Notes: generated by a model not told the origin, from the sequence alone. 64,000 bases of DNA from an uncultured Roseobacter sp. (GCF_947495275.1 NZ_CANLYL010000002.1:124001-188000), one strand, 5' to 3'. Shown: positions 1-9,285, numbered from the stretch's first letter. Made by a program: numbers and translations.

Positions 1-817
1 GGCCCACATATTCGAACGGAGCAACCGTTGCGGCATCTGCCAATCGATACGCCTGGCTGAGGCAATAGCCGATGATTGCGGAATTTGCGCCCAACCCGAT
101 GATGACCCACCAGTCCGCCGCCGCAGGCCAGACCCAGGCGCGCAGCAAAAATTGCATCGAAGGATTGTCGATGCCTGTCACAAAGCGGCCATCTCCGGCG
201 ACGACATAGAACAGCAGGGAGACGACGACGAACGTCGCCTGAATATAGACCGCAAGGGCAGAGGCCTTGCTTTCGACACCCAGCTTGCGGGTCATCAATT
301 GATTGAGCGCATAGGTCAGGGCCGCGACGATGGGGAGCAGCAGGACAAGGCGGGACGCTTGCAGGCTGTCTGCGTCCGCCCAGGGCCGTTGCATGATGAT
401 GACGCCTGCAAAGCCCACAAGAACCGCGCTCATGCGCATCAGGCCGACTTTTTCGCCGAGGATCGGAATGGAAAGGACAGTGATGAAGAGGGGGGCTGCG
501 AAGAACAGCGCTGTCGCATCCGCCAGAGGAATTGCCGCCAGAGCCACGAAATAGCTCATGTTTGCGATGACAATCAGAAGGCCTCTTGTTGCATGCAGGA
601 GTGGGCGGCGTGTCCTGAGAATGCCAAAGCCGCCTTCCATCTGTACCATGATCAGCGAAAACAACATGCCGATCCCGGACCGCAGAAAAACGATCTCATG
701 CAGGGGATAGCCACCCGACAACTGCTTGATCAGCATATCGTTGATGGATATTGCAAAAACGCCTGCCAGCACGAAGAGAATTCCAAGCCCGGCGCGGTTC
801 TGAGGGAGGGCAGTCAT
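1..817 (-). CDS. EamA/DMT-family transporter, 3' end beyond the window
   Basis: This is an inner-membrane drug/metabolite transporter of the EamA type, a family of exporters with ten membrane segments and two repeated halves. Reading the minus strand from the ATG at 817 gives a hydrophobic protein of at least 272 residues with no stop before the window edge. Its early segment reads AGLGILFVLAGVFAISIN, followed by a charged loop with LIKQLSGGYP, and the last visible part contains QAYRLADAATVAPFEYV, the family's typical start of the ninth segment. Members are about 290-310 residues, so only some 25-35 are missing. The substrate cannot be inferred. It is divergent from the CoxG-like gene. Confidence 0.85.
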   Translation of the reverse strand, partial: MTALPQNRAGLGILFVLAGVFAISINDMLIKQLSGGYPLHEIVFLRSGIGMLFSLIMVQMEGGFGILRTRRPLLHATRGLLIVIANMSYFVALAAIPLADATALFFAAPLFITVLSIPILGEKVGLMRMSAVLVGFAGVIIMQRPWADADSLQASRLVLLLPIVAALTYALNQLMTRKLGVESKASALAVYIQATFVVVSLLFYVVAGDGRFVTGIDNPSMQFLLRAWVWPAAADWWVIIGLGANSAIIGYCLSQAYRLADAATVAPFEYVG

Positions 818-940
818 GGCCCACTCCTATCAGGCAGGCAGGGGCTGTCCAGCACAGAAACGACATAGACCAAATGCCGATTGGTGCTTTGCGATTCTCT
901 GAGGTAGAACGGCCAAAGGTCAGTAAGAAGGAGCCTTCCG

Positions 941-1465
941 ATGCAGATGTCCGATACCCGCCAGATAGCAGCTTCCCCGGCGCAGGTTTACGCAGCCTTG
1001 CTGAGCCCGGAAGTGTTGGAGGCCTGTGTGCCAGGCGCGCAGGGAGTGACCGGATCGGCAGAGGACGGTTTCGAGGCGACAGTTGTGCAGAAGGTGGGGC
1101 CGGTCAAAGCGACCTTCAAAGGGGCCGTGACCCTGTCTGATCTTGTGCCGGACCAGTCCCTGACAATTTCCGGTGAGGGCAAGGGCGGTGCGGCAGGCTT
1201 TGCAAAGGGTGGCGCAGAGGTGCGCATGACCGCCAAGGATGGTGGCACCGAATTGTCCTATGACGTTGAAGCAAAGGTGGGCGGTAAGCTCGCGCAGCTG
1301 GGCAGCCGGATCATTGATGGGTTTGCTAAGAAAATGGCGGACCAGTTCTTTACCAACCTGCAGGAAACGCTCGAAGGCCCGGCAACTGACGAGGAGGCAC
1401 CCGCCGATGATGCGCCTGAGGCGGAAAAGAAAAGCTGGTTGAAGCGTCTGACCGGCAAATCCTGA
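941..1465 (+). CDS. CoxG-like SRPBCC-family protein
   Basis: This 174-residue protein resembles CO dehydrogenase subunit G (CoxG), an SRPBCC/START-fold protein that in CO oxidisers helps membrane attachment of the dehydrogenase. The family signs are the N-terminal stretch around AASPAQVYAALLSPEVLEACVPG, the central Gly-rich GKGGAAGFAKGGAEV, and an acidic then basic tail (residues about 145-174) that often serves as a linker. An AAGGAG-like ribosome site lies just upstream of the ATG. No CO dehydrogenase genes (coxSML) are nearby, so this is a standalone paralogue. CoxG-like orphans are common in Roseobacters and their function there is not settled. Confidence 0.8.
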   Translation: MQMSDTRQIAASPAQVYAALLSPEVLEACVPGAQGVTGSAEDGFEATVVQKVGPVKATFKGAVTLSDLVPDQSLTISGEGKGGAAGFAKGGAEVRMTAKDGGTELSYDVEAKVGGKLAQLGSRIIDGFAKKMADQFFTNLQETLEGPATDEEAPADDAPEAEKKSWLKRLTGKS

Positions 1466-1578
1466 TATCCCCTTTGCGGACTGGCGCACATTTCAGCGAA
1501 AAGCTGTGCGTATCTGCGCTGTTGTTTACGGCGCGCGCCGCCTAGTTTGCGCAGGATAGCAAGTGGGACAGAGCGACA

Positions 1579-2517
1579 ATGCCACCAATTCTCAACATTT
1601 CAGAGTTGCGGAAATCCTATTCTGACGGATTTGAAGCGCTCAAAGGGGTCAGCCTGCAAATAGATGCGGGTGAAATCATCGCATTGCTGGGGCCAAACGG
1701 GGCTGGCAAGACAACACTGATTTCAACCGTTTGCGGCATTACCACGGCAACGTCCGGGACCGTCGAGGTTGGCGGCCATGACATCATCCGCGATTTTCGC
1801 GCCGCGCGATCCATGATCGGTCTGGTGCCCCAGGAGATCAATCTTGAGCCTTTTGAGAAGGTCATCAACACGGTGCGGTTCTCCCGGGGGCTTTTTGGCA
1901 AAGCCCCCGATGACGCAGCGCTGGAACGGATCTTGCGGCAATTGTCGCTGTGGGACAAACGCAATAGCCAGATCCGTGAACTGTCCGGCGGGATGAAACG
2001 CCGCGTGCTGATCGCCAAGGCGCTGAGCCACGAGCCGCGCCTGCTGTTTCTAGACGAGCCCACCGCCGGGGTCGATGTGGAATTGCGCAAGGACATGTGG
2101 GAAATCGTCGAAGGGCTGAAAGCCGATGGCGTGACCATCGTGTTGACCACCCATTACATCGAGGAAGCCGAAGCCATCGCCGACCGGGTGGGCGTGATCG
2201 CCAAGGGCGAATTGCTTCTGGTCGAAGACAAGGAGAACCTGATGGCGCGCATGGGGCAAAAACAGCTTGATGTGCAACTGTCAGAACCTTTGTCGGCGGT
2301 CCCAAAGGCGTTGGAGAAATACGATCTCATCCTCTGCGACAACAATCGCACGCTGACATACAGCTACGACACCCGCGCTGAACGCACCGGCATCACGAAG
2401 CTGTTGTCGGATGTCTCCGCCGCCGGGCTTGTCCTGCGGGATGTAGTCACCCGTCAAAGCAGTCTTGAGGATATCTTTGTCGGCCTTGTGCACGAAGACA
2501 TGGGGGGTGCGTCATGA
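1579..2517 (+). CDS. ABC-2-type exporter, ATP-binding protein
   Basis: This 312-residue ATPase is the nucleotide-binding subunit of an ABC-2 exporter. Walker A is GPNGAGKTT at about residue 39, the signature is LSGGMKRR at about 136, and Walker B is LLFLDEPT followed by the H-loop [16 protein letters not shown]. The roughly 90 C-terminal residues beyond the ATPase core are usual for the drug/polysaccharide exporter (DrrA/NodI-like) subfamily. It overlaps the permease gene by four bases (ATGA), which shows translational coupling. The substrate is unknown. Similar pairs in alphaproteobacteria are annotated simply as ABC-2 multidrug-type exporters. Confidence 0.92.
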   Translation: MPPILNISELRKSYSDGFEALKGVSLQIDAGEIIALLGPNGAGKTTLISTVCGITTATSGTVEVGGHDIIRDFRAARSMIGLVPQEINLEPFEKVINTVRFSRGLFGKAPDDAALERILRQLSLWDKRNSQIRELSGGMKRRVLIAKALSHEPRLLFLDEPTAGVDVELRKDMWEIVEGLKADGVTIVLTTHYIEEAEAIADRVGVIAKGELLLVEDKENLMARMGQKQLDVQLSEPLSAVPKALEKYDLILCDNNRTLTYSYDTRAERTGITKLLSDVSAAGLVLRDVVTRQSSLEDIFVGLVHEDMGGAS

Positions 2518-3275
2518 ACTGGACTGCGATCAAGGCGATTTATCTCTTTGAAATGGCACGTTTCTTCCGCACGTTGGCGCAAAGCCTGATTTCGCCGGTG
2601 CTGTCCACCTCGCTCTATTTCGTCGTGTTTGGTGCCGCCATCGGCAGCCGCATTCAGGAAATCGAAGGCGTCAGCTACGGGGCCTTCATCGTGCCGGGTC
2701 TGATCATGCTGTCGGTGATCACCCAGGCCATTTCCAACGCCTCCTTCGGCATCTATTTCCCCAAGTTCATCGGCACCATCTATGAACTGCTGTCAGCACC
2801 GGTGAATTTTCTGGAGATCGTCGCCGGATATGTCGGCGCTGCGGCAACCAAGGCCCTGTTCATTGGCGTGATCATACTGATCACCGCGTTTTTCTTTGTG
2901 GATGTCCAGATTGCGCATCCGCTGGCCATGGTGGCATTCCTGCTTCTGACCTGCCTGAGTTTTGCGCTTCTCGGTTTCATCATTGGCATCTGGGCCGGCA
3001 ATTTTGAACAATTGCAACTTGTGCCGTTGCTGGTGGTCACGCCCCTGGTGTTTCTGGGCGGGTCGTTTTACTCGATCTCCATGCTGCCTCCGGTCTGGCA
3101 GACAATCTCCTATTTCAATCCGGTCGTTTACCTGATCTCAGGCTTTCGCTGGGCATTCTTTGGCACGGCGGATGTGCCAATTGCCCTGTCGCTGGTCGCA
3201 ATCGCCGGCTTCACGTCTTTGTGCCTGCTGGTCATTGGCTGGATCTTCAAAACCGGCTGGCGCATCCGGCAATAA
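2514..3275 (+). CDS. ABC-2-type exporter, permease
   Basis: This 253-residue integral membrane protein is the permease partner of the preceding ATPase. It has about six hydrophobic segments, an ABC-2 signature region around [26 protein letters not shown] (about residues 162-190), and the conserved [17 protein letters not shown] near the C-terminus. These features match the NodJ/DrrB-like ABC-2 permeases. The start is set by the four-base overlap with the ATPase gene. Two such dimers would form the functional exporter in the inner membrane. The cargo cannot be told from sequence. Confidence 0.92.
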   Translation: MNWTAIKAIYLFEMARFFRTLAQSLISPVLSTSLYFVVFGAAIGSRIQEIEGVSYGAFIVPGLIMLSVITQAISNASFGIYFPKFIGTIYELLSAPVNFLEIVAGYVGAAATKALFIGVIILITAFFFVDVQIAHPLAMVAFLLLTCLSFALLGFIIGIWAGNFEQLQLVPLLVVTPLVFLGGSFYSISMLPPVWQTISYFNPVVYLISGFRWAFFGTADVPIALSLVAIAGFTSLCLLVIGWIFKTGWRIRQ

Positions 3276-3343
3276 AGACGCAGTGTAAAACTCTAGGGTT
3301 CTTCTCCTTGTTTGGAGGGGGGTGCCATTCTACATGGGAACAC

Positions 3344-4141
3344 ATGAAACGCTGGATACCCTTTCTGAAATCTGACCCGACCGTTGCTGTTATTCGCCTT
3401 GCTGGCATGATCAGCGCGTCGGGGCGTGGCGCATTGAATGACGCAGCACTCGCGCCGGTGATCGAAAAAGCCTTCTCGCGCGGCAAACCCAAAGCCGTGG
3501 TATTGGAGGTGAATTCGCCGGGCGGCAGCCCCGTGCAATCGTCGCTGATCGGCGCCCGTATTCGCCGATTGGCCGAAGAAAAAGACATCCCCGTGATCGC
3601 CTTTGTAGAGGATGTTGCGGCCTCCGGTGGCTATTGGCTGGCCGCTGCTGCAGATGAGATATTTGCGGATGAAAGCTCGGTTGTGGGATCAATTGGCGTG
3701 ATCTCTGCCTCTTTCGGCGCGCATGAACTGCTGGCGCGTCAGGGTATCGAGCGACGCGTCTATACGGCGGGCAAGTCGAAATCCATGCTGGACCCGTTCC
3801 GCCCGGAAAACCCCGAGGATGTGGCGCGTCTGAAGGGGTTGCTGGAAGACATCCATACGAATTTCAAAGACCACGTCAGCGCGCGCCGTAAAGGCAAACT
3901 GCCGGAAGATCAGGATCTCTTTACCGGTGAAGTCTGGCTGGCACGACGGGCGGTGGATCTTGGACTGATTGACGGCATTGGGCATCTGAAACCAATGATG
4001 CAGGACCGTTTTGGAGAAAAAGTGAAATTCCGCCGCTACGGGGTGCGTAAATCCTTCCTGTCGCGCTTCGGTGCGCGGGTTGTGGATGACGCGCTTCAAA
4101 GTGTGGAAGAACGCAGCGCCTTTGCGCAGTTCGGGCTTTAA
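3344..4141 (+). CDS. S49-family serine peptidase (SppA-like)
   Basis: This 265-residue protein is a short S49 peptidase, the family of signal-peptide peptidase SppA and of SohB. These enzymes use a Ser-Lys dyad and cut residual signal peptides or membrane proteins. The nucleophile region is VAASGGYWLAAAA (Ser near residue 95), the GSIGV stretch follows, and the probable general-base lysine lies in AGKSKSM near residue 145. There is no strong N-terminal membrane anchor, as in several proteobacterial short forms. The ATG at 3344 begins the conserved MKRWIPF; an in-frame extension upstream has no good ribosome site. It is followed closely by a small CxxC protein gene and an antiporter gene, probably in one operon. 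Confidence 0.88.
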   Translation: MKRWIPFLKSDPTVAVIRLAGMISASGRGALNDAALAPVIEKAFSRGKPKAVVLEVNSPGGSPVQSSLIGARIRRLAEEKDIPVIAFVEDVAASGGYWLAAAADEIFADESSVVGSIGVISASFGAHELLARQGIERRVYTAGKSKSMLDPFRPENPEDVARLKGLLEDIHTNFKDHVSARRKGKLPEDQDLFTGEVWLARRAVDLGLIDGIGHLKPMMQDRFGEKVKFRRYGVRKSFLSRFGARVVDDALQSVEERSAFAQFGL

Positions 4142-4146
4142 CCCAT

Positions 4147-4317
4147 ATGATTTTCAAGATTGTCACCCTCTTTCTGGTCGTTATGGGCGTCCTTGCCATG
4201 TTCGGAAAAATGCATTGGTTGGGTGGCAAACGACTGACATCAGCAAAATGCAGCCGCTGCGGTCGCTACCGGATCGGGCGCGGGCCTTGTGCCTGCGGCG
4301 GGGATGATCGTTCGTGA
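4147..4317 (+). CDS. 56-aa membrane-anchored CxxC small protein
   Basis: This is a small gene of 56 codons between the S49 peptidase and the antiporter. The product starts with one hydrophobic helix (MIFKIVTLFLVVMGVLAMFG), followed by a basic region and a compact CSRCGRYRIGRGPCACGG motif, i.e. Cys-x2-Cys then Cys-x-Cys, which could bind zinc. It begins five bases after the peptidase stop, and its TGA overlaps the ATG of the next gene by one base, so it is very likely translated as part of the operon. I recall similar short proteins at this position in Roseobacters but know no assigned function. Confidence 0.7.
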   Translation: MIFKIVTLFLVVMGVLAMFGKMHWLGGKRLTSAKCSRCGRYRIGRGPCACGGDDRS

Positions 4318-5264
4318 TGATGCCGTGGTTTCTCTGCGGCTTTGGCCTGATCCTGTTGCTGCTTGCAGGGGACGCGCTGGTCAAAGGCGCGGTTAACCTC
4401 AGTCTGCGATTGGGTGTCCCGGCTCTGATTGTCAGTTTGACAATTGTGGCTTTTGGCACCTCTGCGCCCGAATTGTTGATCGCCATTCAGGCCATCAAGG
4501 ACGAGGCGCCGGGTCTGGCATTGGGCAACGTCGTGGGATCCAACACCGCGAATATCCTTCTGGTTCTGGGAGTTCCGGCGCTGCTGGCCACCATGCATAT
4601 GGCGGAGTGCAACACCCGGAAAACCTATAATTTCATGATTCTGGCCAGCCTGCTCTTTATCGGGCTCGCCTTTCGCGGTGTCTTCGACTGGATCGCAGGT
4701 ATGGTGCTGCTGGTCTGCCTGGCACTGATGCTGGGGGACGCCTTTCGCGATGCCCAAAAACACCGGAAGGCCTGCAGAGATCTGCCCGAAGAAGAGCCTG
4801 AGGGCGCTGATCCAGATATGCCCTGGTGGCGGATCATCGTGTTTCTTGTCCTGGGTCTGATTGGCCTGCCTCTGGGGGCCGACCTGCTTGTCGATAACGC
4901 GACGATCATTGCGAAAACCTATGGGGTCTCGGACACTGTGATCGGCCTTACCCTGGTGGCAGTGGGCACCTCACTGCCGGAACTGGCAACAACTGTCATG
5001 GCCGCACTGCGCCGTCAGGCGGACGTGGCGCTTGGTAATGTCATAGGGTCCAACATGTTCAATCTGCTGGCGATCATCGGCATCGCAAGTTTCGTTGGAC
5101 CGATCAGGGTAGACCCGGGCTTTTTGACCTTTGATTTGTGGGTCATGCTGGGGGCCTCTGTTCTTTTGGCCCCCTTCGTCTATCTGTGTTGGAACATCAC
5201 ACGTATCTGGGGCGTCATCCTGACAACGCTCTACCTGACGTATCTGATCGTGGTTCTGAGCTGA
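4317..5264 (+). CDS. Ca2+/cation antiporter, YrbG-like
   Basis: This inner-membrane protein of about 315 residues belongs to the calcium/cation antiporter (CaCA) superfamily, YrbG branch, which exchanges Na+ or H+ for Ca2+. The two inverted alpha-repeats are visible as FGTSAPELLIAI with GNVVGSNTANILLVLG in the N-terminal half, and VGTSLPELATTV with GNVIGSNMFNLLAIIG in the C-terminal half. A central acidic cytoplasmic loop (EEEPEGADPD) separates them. Two ATGs in tandem and an in-frame GTG (4314) are possible starts; the ATG at 4317 overlaps the upstream stop by one base. Confidence 0.9.
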   Translation: MMPWFLCGFGLILLLLAGDALVKGAVNLSLRLGVPALIVSLTIVAFGTSAPELLIAIQAIKDEAPGLALGNVVGSNTANILLVLGVPALLATMHMAECNTRKTYNFMILASLLFIGLAFRGVFDWIAGMVLLVCLALMLGDAFRDAQKHRKACRDLPEEEPEGADPDMPWWRIIVFLVLGLIGLPLGADLLVDNATIIAKTYGVSDTVIGLTLVAVGTSLPELATTVMAALRRQADVALGNVIGSNMFNLLAIIGIASFVGPIRVDPGFLTFDLWVMLGASVLLAPFVYLCWNITRIWGVILTTLYLTYLIVVLS

Positions 5265-5286
5265 TCTAACTTGAGGAGCAGAGGAT

Positions 5287-6066
5287 ATGGCAACAGCGTT
5301 AGTCACCGGTGCTGGGCATCGTATCGGGCGTGCCATGGCACTATTTCTGGCAGACCGCGGGTATTCCGTGGCCGTGCACTATGCCTCATCAGACAAAGGC
5401 GCGCGCGAAACCGTGGCTCTGATCGAAGAGCGAAACGGTCGTGCCATTGCCTTGCAAGCCGACCTTTTGGACGACGCGCAGACAACAAAGCTCTTCTCGG
5501 ATGCGATTGCGCAATTGGGAGGGCCGATTACCTGTCTGGTCAATAATGCGTCGATCTTTGAATATGATACGGTTGAAACGGCAACCCGCGACACCTGGGA
5601 CCGGCACATGCAAAGCAATTTGCGCGCGCCATTCCTGTTGACACAAGCCATGGCCGCGCAGGGATTGTCCCCGCTGAAGGATGATGCCGGTGAGCCGATG
5701 GCCGCGGCGCTGATCGTCAATATGGTGGATCAACGGGTGCGCAAGCTGACGCCTGAGTTCATGACGTATACGCTGGCCAAGATGGGGCTTTGGGCGATGA
5801 CGCGCACGACGGCTCAGGCGCTTGCTCCGGCGATACGGGTGAATGGTATTGGTCCCGGGCCGACGTTGCAGGGCGGTCGTCAGTCGGCGGAACATTTCGC
5901 CACCCAACGTGCGAATACAACCCTTGAGCGTGGCTCAAATCCACAGGATATGACGGCGGCGCTGGGGTACTTTCTGGACGCGCCTGCGGTGACCGGCCAG
6001 CTGCTTTGCGTGGATGGCGGGCAGCACCTTGGATGGCAGACCCCCGATGTCTTGGGCGTTGAATAA
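5287..6066 (+). CDS. SDR-family oxidoreductase, possibly pteridine reductase (FolM-like)
   Basis: This 259-residue protein is a classical short-chain dehydrogenase/reductase with an NAD(P)-binding motif TGAGHRIGRA at residues 8-17, NNAS at about 86, and catalytic Tyr-x3-Lys in YTLAKMG (about 161-165). The usual active-site Ser region is replaced by NMVDQRV, where Asp takes the place of Ser. That Asp and the RIGRA motif occur in pteridine/dihydromonapterin reductases such as FolM and PTR1, so a role in reducing a pterin is possible but not proven. A GAGGAG ribosome site precedes the ATG. The gene is separated from uvrC by an AT-rich gap. Confidence 0.75.
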   Translation: MATALVTGAGHRIGRAMALFLADRGYSVAVHYASSDKGARETVALIEERNGRAIALQADLLDDAQTTKLFSDAIAQLGGPITCLVNNASIFEYDTVETATRDTWDRHMQSNLRAPFLLTQAMAAQGLSPLKDDAGEPMAAALIVNMVDQRVRKLTPEFMTYTLAKMGLWAMTRTTAQALAPAIRVNGIGPGPTLQGGRQSAEHFATQRANTTLERGSNPQDMTAALGYFLDAPAVTGQLLCVDGGQHLGWQTPDVLGVE

Positions 6067-6359
6067 TTCGGTGACCCGGTTCGAGTTTTGCACCACGTTA
6101 ATGGGTGTTACAAAACCGTTACCAAAATGTCTTTGTTTTCAAAAACTTGCACTGTGTAAAAGAATATTTCTTTATTTATCAGTACTTTAACATAGTGCCT
6201 ATTTTTTGTGCAAATCGTGGAAATGCCCCAATTCAAACAGAATTTTCCAAATGCCTTGAAGTTATCGGCAGAGTTATCCACACGATCCGTGGAAAGGTTA
6301 TGGCTTGCAGTCGGCTACGCTACAGTGCAGCCAGCAGATAGAATCGACACCGGGATCAG
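6067..6359. other. AT-rich intergenic region with DnaA-box-like sites
   Basis: This gap of 293 bases contains no convincing gene. Positions about 6150-6215 are strikingly AT-rich for this genome. A perfect DnaA-box sequence, TTATCCACA, lies at 6274-6282. Nearby similar sequences are CGTGGAAAT (6217-6225) and CGTGGAAAG (6288-6296), both reading as DnaA-like on the opposite strand, and TTATCGGCA (6262-6270). Such clustering next to AT-rich DNA is seen at replication origins and at DnaA-regulated promoters. It must also hold the uvrC promoter. Confidence 0.45.
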
Positions 6360-8237
6360 ATGACAGACAGAGACAACATTCAGCTTCCGCGCGAGCTGAC
6401 CGGGCATGAAGTGATCCAGGGTTATCTCAAGACCCTCGATTCCTCGCCGGGTGTCTACCGGATGCTGGATGGGGAAAGCCGTGTTTTATACGTGGGCAAG
6501 GCGCGCAACCTGCGTGCGCGTGTCAGCAGTTACGCGCGGCCCGCCGGGCATTCGCCGCGGATTGCGCGCATGATCTCCAATACCGCTTCGATGATGTTTC
6601 TGACCACGCGGACGGAAACCGAGGCGCTCCTTCTGGAGCAGAACCTGATCAAGCAGCTGAAGCCGAAGTTCAACGTTCTGCTGAGGGATGACAAAAGCTT
6701 TCCCAACATCCTGGTGACTGCGGAGCACGATTTTCCCCAGATCAAGAAACACCGCGGGGCCAAGAAGGAAAAGGGCAGCTACTACGGCCCCTTTGCGAGT
6801 GCGGGGGCGGTCAACCGGACGCTGAACCAGTTGCAGCGGGTTTTTCTGCTGCGGGATTGTTCCAATGCCATGTTTGAAAGCCGCACGCGTCCCTGTCTGC
6901 AATTCCAGATCAAAAGATGCTCGGCCCCCTGCGTCGGCAAGATCACCCCGCAGGAGTACCAGCAAACCGTTCGGGATGCGGAAAAATTCCTGACCGGCAA
7001 AACAACTGATATCCAGGCGCGCCTGGCCGCCGAAATGAGCGCTGCCTCCGACGCCATGGAATTCGAACGTGCCGCGGCATTGCGGGACCGCATCAAGGCC
7101 CTGACCCAGGTGCAAACAGCGCAGGGCATCAACCCAAAGAATGTGGCTGAGGCTGATATCATCGCGCTGCATATGGACAGCGGACAGGCTTGCGTTCAGG
7201 TGTTTTTCATTCGCGCTAATCAGAACTGGGGTAACCGAGACTATTATCCGCGGGTGGGCAATGATGTGGATGCGGCGGAAGTTCTGGAAGCCTTTGTCGG
7301 GCAGTTCTACGACACGCGTGAGCCGCCGCGTCAGCTGATCCTGAGCAATGAAATTGAAAACCCAGATCTGATGGCAGATGCTCTGACCGGGAAACTCGGG
7401 CGCAAGGTCGAGCTGATTGTGCCGCAACGGGGCGAAAAGGCCGAACTGATCGACAGTGCCTTGCGAAATGCCCGGGAATCGCTGGCACGCAAGATGGCGG
7501 AGACGGCGACACAGGCGCGCTTGATGAAAGGGGTGGCGGAAGCCTTCGATCTGCCAAATCCGCCCGAACGCATCGAGGTCTACGACAACTCTCATATTCA
7601 GGGCGCATTTGCTGTCGGGGCCATGATTGTCGCGGGTGCTGAAGGGTTCATGAAGAACCAGTACCGCAAATTCAATATTCGGGGGGAGGAGCTGACGCCG
7701 GGGGACGACTTTGGCATGATGAAGGAGGTGCTGACCCGGCGCTTCAAACGGCTCAAAAAGGAAGACCCGGATCGTAAGGAAGGCCATTGGCCGGATCTCC
7801 TGCTGATCGACGGTGGGGCCGGGCAGGTCAGTGCAGTGCGTGAGATCATGCGGGAATTCGGCGTCGAAGACATTCCCATGGTTGGCGTGGCCAAGGGGCT
7901 GGATCGAGATGCGGGCAAGGAAGAATTCCACCGGACCGGAAAGCGGCCCTTTGCGCTGAGGCACAATGACCCGGTTTTGTATTTCGTGCAGAGGATGCGG
8001 GACGAGGCACATCGGTTTGCCATCGGAACACATCGGGCAAAACGGTCCAAGGCCGTTGGCGCGACGCCGCTTGATAACGTGCCCGGTGTGGGGGCTGCGC
8101 GCAAACGGGCCTTGTTGGCGCATTTCGGATCGGCCAAGGCGGTATCGCGGGCAAATCTGAGTGATCTCAAAGCGGTGGAGGGTGTCTCGGGCGCCCTGGC
8201 CGAAAAGATTTATGACTATTTCCACGAGCGCGGTTGA
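6360..8237 (+). CDS. uvrC: UvrC, excinuclease ABC subunit C
   Basis: UvrC is the nuclease of nucleotide excision repair: it cuts on both sides of a lesion after UvrA and UvrB have located it. At 625 residues it has normal length. The GIY-YIG nuclease domain is at the N-terminus (SPGVYRMLD, then VLYVGKARNLRARV). A UVR motif for UvrB contact follows at about 225-240 (AMEFERAAALRDRI). The RNase H-like 5' nuclease domain contains IEVYDNSHIQG and LLIDGGAGQ, and the C-terminal helix-hairpin-helix pair includes LDNVPGVGAARKRALL. The next gene, pgsA, is a frequent downstream neighbour of uvrC in proteobacteria. Confidence 0.98.
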   Translation: MTDRDNIQLPRELTGHEVIQGYLKTLDSSPGVYRMLDGESRVLYVGKARNLRARVSSYARPAGHSPRIARMISNTASMMFLTTRTETEALLLEQNLIKQLKPKFNVLLRDDKSFPNILVTAEHDFPQIKKHRGAKKEKGSYYGPFASAGAVNRTLNQLQRVFLLRDCSNAMFESRTRPCLQFQIKRCSAPCVGKITPQEYQQTVRDAEKFLTGKTTDIQARLAAEMSAASDAMEFERAAALRDRIKALTQVQTAQGINPKNVAEADIIALHMDSGQACVQVFFIRANQNWGNRDYYPRVGNDVDAAEVLEAFVGQFYDTREPPRQLILSNEIENPDLMADALTGKLGRKVELIVPQRGEKAELIDSALRNARESLARKMAETATQARLMKGVAEAFDLPNPPERIEVYDNSHIQGAFAVGAMIVAGAEGFMKNQYRKFNIRGEELTPGDDFGMMKEVLTRRFKRLKKEDPDRKEGHWPDLLLIDGGAGQVSAVREIMREFGVEDIPMVGVAKGLDRDAGKEEFHRTGKRPFALRHNDPVLYFVQRMRDEAHRFAIGTHRAKRSKAVGATPLDNVPGVGAARKRALLAHFGSAKAVSRANLSDLKAVEGVSGALAEKIYDYFHERG

Positions 8238-8371
8238 TCCAGCGGACGCGCGTGCCGCGCGACACGATGTTTTGCTTTTCTGCCGAAAAGCGCGGCTGCG
8301 TGTCACGGTTAGTTCATGCGCTCTTGCGGTTGTCGCTTTCGCAGCCAATTTGAGCGATGTAAGGTAGCCTC

Positions 8372-9040
8372 ATGACACTCACGATGCCCAATGTCCTGAC
8401 GATCGTTCGCTTGCTGGCGGCACCCATGGTGGCTGTCATGTTCCTTTATTTCACAAGACCTTATGCGGACTGGTTTGCCTTGGTGCTGTTTGTGCTGGCC
8501 GCTATCACCGATTGGTTCGACGGGTATCTGGCGCGGGCCTGGAAACAAGAAACCAAGCTTGGGGCGATGCTGGACCCGATTGCGGATAAAGCCATGGTTG
8601 TCATTGCTCTGATGGTGATCATCGGATTTTCCAGCTGGTCACCGTGGCTGGTTCTGCCCGCGACGGTCATCCTGTTTCGCGAGGTTTTCGTCTCCGGGCT
8701 TAGGGAGTTTCTGGGGGATACCGCCGGCACACTCAAGGTTACGAAACTGGCAAAGTGGAAGACGACCTTTCAGATGGTCGCGATTGCGGTTCTTTTTTCG
8801 CAGGGCGTGTTCGAACATTACCTTGGCATGTCGGCCTATGGAATGGACCAAACCATGGTCAATGCGATTTTCGAGGGCACGGAGCCGGATTTACAGGGGC
8901 TGCGCTGGAAACATGCGGCAATGGAATGGGCGGGCAGTACCGGACATGTGCTCTTGTGGGTGGCCGCAGCTCTGACGTTGATCACCGGCGTGGACTATCT
9001 ACGCAAGGCCATGCCTCACCTCAAGGATGATGAGAAATGA
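8372..9040 (+). CDS. pgsA: CDP-diacylglycerol-glycerol-3-phosphate phosphatidyltransferase
   Basis: PgsA joins CDP-diacylglycerol to glycerol-3-phosphate, the committed step to phosphatidylglycerol, in the inner membrane. The protein is 222 residues with several membrane helices and the CDP-alcohol phosphotransferase signature DWFDGYLARAWKQ...GAMLDPIADK (residues about 48-72), with all the conserved aspartates. A segment of about 40 residues (GMDQTMVNAIFEGTEPDLQG) between the last helices is longer than in E. coli. Its stop overlaps the moaD start by four bases, so it is co-translated with the molybdopterin synthase genes. Confidence 0.96.
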   Translation: MTLTMPNVLTIVRLLAAPMVAVMFLYFTRPYADWFALVLFVLAAITDWFDGYLARAWKQETKLGAMLDPIADKAMVVIALMVIIGFSSWSPWLVLPATVILFREVFVSGLREFLGDTAGTLKVTKLAKWKTTFQMVAIAVLFSQGVFEHYLGMSAYGMDQTMVNAIFEGTEPDLQGLRWKHAAMEWAGSTGHVLLWVAAALTLITGVDYLRKAMPHLKDDEK

Positions 9041-9282
9041 ACGTATTATATTTCGCCTGGGTGCGTGAACGTATCGGTTTGCCACGCGAGGATGTTGACA
9101 CAACGGCCACGACGGTTGCGGAACTTGTCGACGAGCTCCGGGCCCGCGAGGATCGTTATGCGCTGGCTTTTTCGGACCTTTCCGCCCTGCGCGTGGCGGT
9201 TGATCAGGAACTCAGCGATTTTGATGCCAAGCTTGATGGGGTGCGTGAGGTAGCGTTCTTTCCGCCAATGACCGGGGGCTGA
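9037..9282 (+). CDS. moaD: MoaD, molybdopterin synthase sulfur carrier subunit
   Basis: MoaD is the small ubiquitin-fold subunit of molybdopterin synthase. Its C-terminal Gly-Gly is thiocarboxylated and donates sulfur to precursor Z. The protein is 81 residues and ends in FPPMTGG, the expected carrier terminus. It starts with the beta-strand pattern MNVLYFAWVRERIG. It overlaps pgsA by four bases and is three bases from moaE, so the two subunits are made together. Confidence 0.96.
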   Translation: MNVLYFAWVRERIGLPREDVDTTATTVAELVDELRAREDRYALAFSDLSALRVAVDQELSDFDAKLDGVREVAFFPPMTGG

Positions 9283-9285
9283 AAC

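Noticed and set aside
152-868. Long plus-strand frame opposite the EamA transporter
   Set aside because: It is rich in Gln, Asp, His and Arg with no recognisable domain, and the opposite strand encodes a clear EamA protein.
6486-8348. 620-codon minus-strand frame opposite uvrC
   Set aside because: Antisense to a fully conserved gene in high-GC DNA; its product has no family features.
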